From contig NZ_AYKS02000071.1 in the NCBI RefSeq assembly GCF_000496755.2, forward strand, positions 186,001 to 250,000: a DNA stretch of 64,000 nt, given 5' to 3'. The notes beneath the pieces are model-generated. The model ran no database searches, was not told the DNA's origin, and worked only from the letters and a program-made list of their open reading frames with translations. This document shows, one piece after another, positions 61,297 to 64,000 of the stretch (position 1 is its first letter; every line of letters begins with the position of its first letter). The position numbers and the translations under genes are program-made. This stretch comes from Serratia sp. DD3 (GTDB lineage: Bacteria; Pseudomonadota; Gammaproteobacteria; Enterobacterales; Enterobacteriaceae).

Positions 61297-62465
61297 TCAG
61301 CCTCCAATGCTGCAATCCAGGCTGAATCGGGCTCAGCCAAAACAGGCACCGACGCTTGAGTGCCGGGCTGGTTTCTCTCCAGTTCGGCTTGCCAGTGCAG
61401 AGGAAGTTTATGAGGATCGAGGACAGTCGGATCGCCCCAGACCTGAGGGTCAGCTTTGCGCAGTTGTGCCTGTGGGGAAAGAAGAAAGTTGGCCACGACC
61501 TGGGCTCCCGCTTTGGCGTTGGCATTAAAAGGGATAGCCACGAAATGGACGTTACCCAGCATCCCTTGCTGAAAACCAAAGGCATAGGCACTGTCAGGAA
61601 GTTGTCCACCGGCAATCAGGTTGGCAACATGTGCTGGATTGAACGTCATAGAGAGCCTGACCACACCATCCGCCAACAGGCGATCAATCTGTGCAGCAGA
61701 GGCCGGGAAGTCTTTGCCCTGACGCCACAGTAACGGATGGAGTTGGTCAAGGTAGTGCCACAACGGGGCTGTGAGTGTGGCAAATTGTTCTGGCTGTGGA
61801 GGCGTGGTGAATGCCTTGGGTGTTGTGGTTAGTGATAGCAACAACTGCTTTAGAAAAGCCGTTCCAATAAAATCCGGTGGGCGAGGGTAGGTCAACTGGC
61901 CGGGATGCGCGCGTGCTAATGCCAGCAGACTGGCGGGATCGCTGGGTGGTGTTGCCACACGCTGACTATCGGCAATCAACATCAGTTGTGCTTTGCCCCA
62001 AGGAGACTCAGCCCCCTCAGTGGGGATGGAAAAATCCTCCCGTACCGGCAGCGTGGTATCGACATACTGCCAATTGGGCAATTGCTCAGCCCAGTCGGTA
62101 GACAATAACCCTTCCATTTTCAGAGTTTTGAAGTTTTCACCATTCAGCCAGAGCAGATCGACGGAGCCTTTTTCGCGCCGACCTGCTGCTGCCTCTGCCT
62201 GTATGCGCCGCACGGCATCCGCAGTGTCAGAGAGAGGAACCAGCTTCAGGGTAATGGCGTACTGTTGTTGCATTTCTATCGCCACCCAACGTAAATAGGC
62301 ATTGGCAGCAGCATCGCCACCCCAGGCATTAAGATAGACCGTTTGTCCTTGTGCCTGTTGTTTGAGCCGTTCCCAATGAGACGTTTCCGCTGTTGCCTGA
62401 AAGGTCCAGCCGAACATCAACATCACGATTACACTTACGCTTTGTAGTTGCCTCATCAACCTCAT
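61269..62465 (-). CDS. ynjB: ABC transporter substrate-binding protein YnjB
   Basis: Periplasmic ligand-binding subunit of YnjBCD. The 398-residue product has a signal peptide (MRLMRQLQSVSVIVMLMFGW, cleavage near ATA-ET), then GQTVYLNAWGGDAAANAYL, SVDLLWLNGENF, LPVREDFSIPTEGAESPWG and a C-terminal GNVHFVAIPFNANA, all matching E. coli YnjB. I chose ATG 62465 because aggaaagag lies upstream; an in-frame ATG six codons earlier is possible. The ligand is unknown. It lies 14 bases after the flavoprotein gene, so the operon continues. Confidence 0.9.
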   Translation of the reverse strand: MRLMRQLQSVSVIVMLMFGWTFQATAETSHWERLKQQAQGQTVYLNAWGGDAAANAYLRWVAIEMQQQYAITLKLVPLSDTADAVRRIQAEAAAGRREKGSVDLLWLNGENFKTLKMEGLLSTDWAEQLPNWQYVDTTLPVREDFSIPTEGAESPWGKAQLMLIADSQRVATPPSDPASLLALARAHPGQLTYPRPPDFIGTAFLKQLLLSLTTTPKAFTTPPQPEQFATLTAPLWHYLDQLHPLLWRQGKDFPASAAQIDRLLADGVVRLSMTFNPAHVANLIAGGQLPDSAYAFGFQQGMLGNVHFVAIPFNANAKAGAQVVANFLLSPQAQLRKADPQVWGDPTVLDPHKLPLHWQAELERNQPGTQASVPVLAEPDSAWIAALEAEWLKRYGVR

Positions 62466-62479
62466 TTTATACTCTTTCC

Positions 62480-63565
62480 TCATATCAATTCGTCGACGCT
62501 GTGATGCCGGATAAACCGTCGGTCGAGAAAATCCTTCCACCGCCCCGCCCAACGCCCTTCGCCAGTCAGCGGCCCCCAACTCATCAGTGCGCCTCCTTGC
62601 CCGTCAGCCAAGAGTGCCAATGCCGAGGTGGCGGGTTTAAAGCGGACAAGGGGTTGCCGAGTGAACAGACGTTTCAGATTATTTGCCAAAACCTCTCCCT
62701 GGCGTACCGCATATACGCCGTTTTTGGGGGTATTGGGGATTGCTGCGCAATCTCCAGTGACAAAAACATGGGGATGAGAGGGGCTTTGTAGCGTGGCAGA
62801 GCTCTGAATAAAGCCTTGCCGATCACACTGCAGCCCCGAACTCTGCCACCAGGCTAATGGTGCCGGCCCGGTTGCCATGATCACCCTGTTTCCCTGCCAC
62901 ACCGCCTGCTTTCCGCTCATCAACTTGTCTCCGGCAAGGGTATCAGCAGTACAGTGCTCATGCACCTGAATACCCCTTTGGCGCAGATGACGCAGCGCTC
63001 GTGTCCGTAGCGAGGGGGGGTGACCGCGAAGCAGAGTACCGCCACAAAACAGTGCTAAAGAGGGGGTCTGATGCACCAGTGCCAGGGCTAACTCCACGCC
63101 AGCTGCGCCGCCACCGATGATCGCCACAGGTTCGGGATTTTTCTGCCACCGCTCCACTGTCAGCAGAAAATCGGCAAAGGGTTTCACCGGACATATCTCG
63201 ATGGATGAGCGTTGACACTCGGGTAACCGGGGTATTGAACCGGTATTAACTGATAACCACTGCCCTTGCAGCCAGGTTTCGTCTGTCAACCTGACTCTTT
63301 TTCTGTCAGCCTCCAGTATATCCAGCGTGCCTTGGATAAACTCCACCCCCGCAGCCCGACAAAGAGGGGGCAAATGAATACGGCACTGTTCCGGTCGATA
63401 GTGCCCGGCCAATAATCCCGGCAGCATACCGGAGTACCACGCATAGGGGGATGGAGAAAGCAAGGCGATGCGCCTTGCCTTGATAGAATGGGCTGCCCAC
63501 TGACGCAACACCACCACATGTGCATGCCCTGCACCGAGCAACAGGATATCGAACGCTGCAGCCAT
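62480..63565 (-). CDS. FAD-dependent pyridine nucleotide-disulfide oxidoreductase family protein
   Basis: The 361-residue product has an N-terminal FAD motif (FDILLLGAGHAHVVVL), a second nucleotide motif AIIGGGAAGVELALAL near 160 and the FAD-closing HVFVTGDCAAI near 280. It resembles NDH-2-like and SelD-associated oxidoreductases that lack the active-site disulfide. No CxxxxC pair is seen near the FAD site, so it is not a typical disulfide reductase. Acceptor unknown. It overlaps the upstream oxidoreductase stop by one base (TGATG) and precedes ynjB by 14 bases. Start ATG 63565. Confidence 0.8.
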   Translation of the reverse strand: MAAAFDILLLGAGHAHVVVLRQWAAHSIKARRIALLSPSPYAWYSGMLPGLLAGHYRPEQCRIHLPPLCRAAGVEFIQGTLDILEADRKRVRLTDETWLQGQWLSVNTGSIPRLPECQRSSIEICPVKPFADFLLTVERWQKNPEPVAIIGGGAAGVELALALVHQTPSLALFCGGTLLRGHPPSLRTRALRHLRQRGIQVHEHCTADTLAGDKLMSGKQAVWQGNRVIMATGPAPLAWWQSSGLQCDRQGFIQSSATLQSPSHPHVFVTGDCAAIPNTPKNGVYAVRQGEVLANNLKRLFTRQPLVRFKPATSALALLADGQGGALMSWGPLTGEGRWAGRWKDFLDRRFIRHHSVDELI

Positions 63566-64000
63566 CAGGCCTTCCCCCCCAAACGCCAACGATGAAAACG
63601 TGCCAGCCACTGCATTAACCATGGCGGTGTGTGGGCCTTTTTCCATGCACCTGCAACGTATTTATTAGCCTCACTCAGCGTAGGATAAATATGGATGGTC
63701 GCCAATATCTTGTTTAACCCATAGCCGTGCTTCATGGCGGCGACATATTCCGTGATCAGTTCGCCGGCCTGTTCACCCACCACCGTCACCCCCAGAATAC
63801 GGTCATGACCTGGCTCGGTTAACACCTGTATATAGCCATGCGCCGCGTTTTCGGTGATGGCCCGATCAAGTTCACTGAGTTCAAACCGGGTAAGCTCATA
63901 AGCAATGCCTAGCCGTCTGGCTTCCTGTTCATTTAATCCAACCCGGGCGACTTCGGGATCGGTAAAGGTCGCCCAAGGCATTAGTCGATAATCCACTTTA
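63565..64000 (-). CDS. Mercuric reductase-like/dihydrolipoamide dehydrogenase-like flavoprotein, 5' end beyond window
   Basis: Only the C-terminal dimerisation domain is in the window (about 144 residues). It includes VDYRLMPWATFTDPEVARVG then LNEQEA near the window edge, GVTVVGEQAGELITEYVAAM, and IHIYPTLSEANKYVAGAWKK, with the HxxP-type catalytic histidine region. This matches the NAD(P)/FAD disulfide oxidoreductase subgroup often encoded with YdjX/YdjZ-type TVP38 membrane proteins. The frame runs off the end at 64000. It is translationally coupled to the next flavoprotein gene. Confidence 0.8.
   Translation of the reverse strand, partial: KVDYRLMPWATFTDPEVARVGLNEQEARRLGIAYELTRFELSELDRAITENAAHGYIQVLTEPGHDRILGVTVVGEQAGELITEYVAAMKHGYGLNKILATIHIYPTLSEANKYVAGAWKKAHTPPWLMQWLARFHRWRLGGKA

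Overview
The window is a chromosomal segment of a gammaproteobacterium of the order Enterobacterales. Gene content, order and protein similarity to Escherichia coli (purB-hflD-mnmA-nudJ, icd, rsmF/msrC, proQ-prc-htpX-yebQ-kdgR, thrS-infC-rpmI-rplT-pheMST-ihfA) support this. A complete arn operon between btuD and nlpC, the hutG/hutF-type histidine locus and dispersed palindromes starting TACTTCAAGTTGC suggest the Yersiniaceae (Serratia/Yersinia relatives). The genus cannot be fixed from sequence alone.

Layout. 1-5.2 kb: purB (3' end cut by the window), hflD, mnmA and nudJ on the minus strand, with icd divergent. 5.2-10.9 kb: a decayed lambdoid prophage abutting icd. It has phased repeats that look like integrase arm sites, a C-terminal integrase fragment, nin-region genes (DUF1367 fragment, DUF1364), an antiterminator Q, a cargo block and a broken holin. 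The cargo is a PIN-like protein gene lying between an intact Q and a decayed second copy of the Q 3' end, then a 427-residue proteasome-beta-like Ntn hydrolase with a 45-residue companion gene absent from ordinary ORF calls. 10.9-19.9 kb: secreted gamma-glutamyltransferase-family protein, YddG exporter, a HutC-controlled histidine-degradation locus (hutG, hutI, hutC, hutF, hutD, without hutU or hutH) and an ASCH-domain protein. 19.9-29 kb: rsmF, msrC, proQ, prc, htpX, yebQ, kdgR. 29-38.9 kb: a 2-keto acid decarboxylase flanked by hairpin and palindromic repeats, tcyP, LexA-box ydjM, hxpB, yniB, yniA, emtA and a PHP phosphoesterase. 39-48.4 kb: translation genes with their classic controls (ThrRS operator, AUU start of infC, pheM attenuator), ihfA, btuC and btuD. 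48.7-56.8 kb: arnBCADTEF and nlpC. 56.9-64 kb: aroH, a ppsA remnant, ynjF-ynjD-ynjC-ynjB and two flavoprotein oxidoreductase genes, the second cut by the window.

Genes working together: the hut enzymes convert imidazolonepropionate to glutamate under HutC; arnBCADTEF makes and transfers 4-amino-4-deoxy-L-arabinose to lipid A; ynjBCD is an ABC importer with a CDP-alcohol phosphatidyltransferase; btuCD is the membrane part of the B12 importer.

Most worth a second look: the proteasome-like gene with its 45-codon partner, the Q duplication around the PIN gene, the 11-bp phased repeats beside icd, young tandem repeats (13, 16 and 23 bp) at several gene ends, and the ppsA relic.
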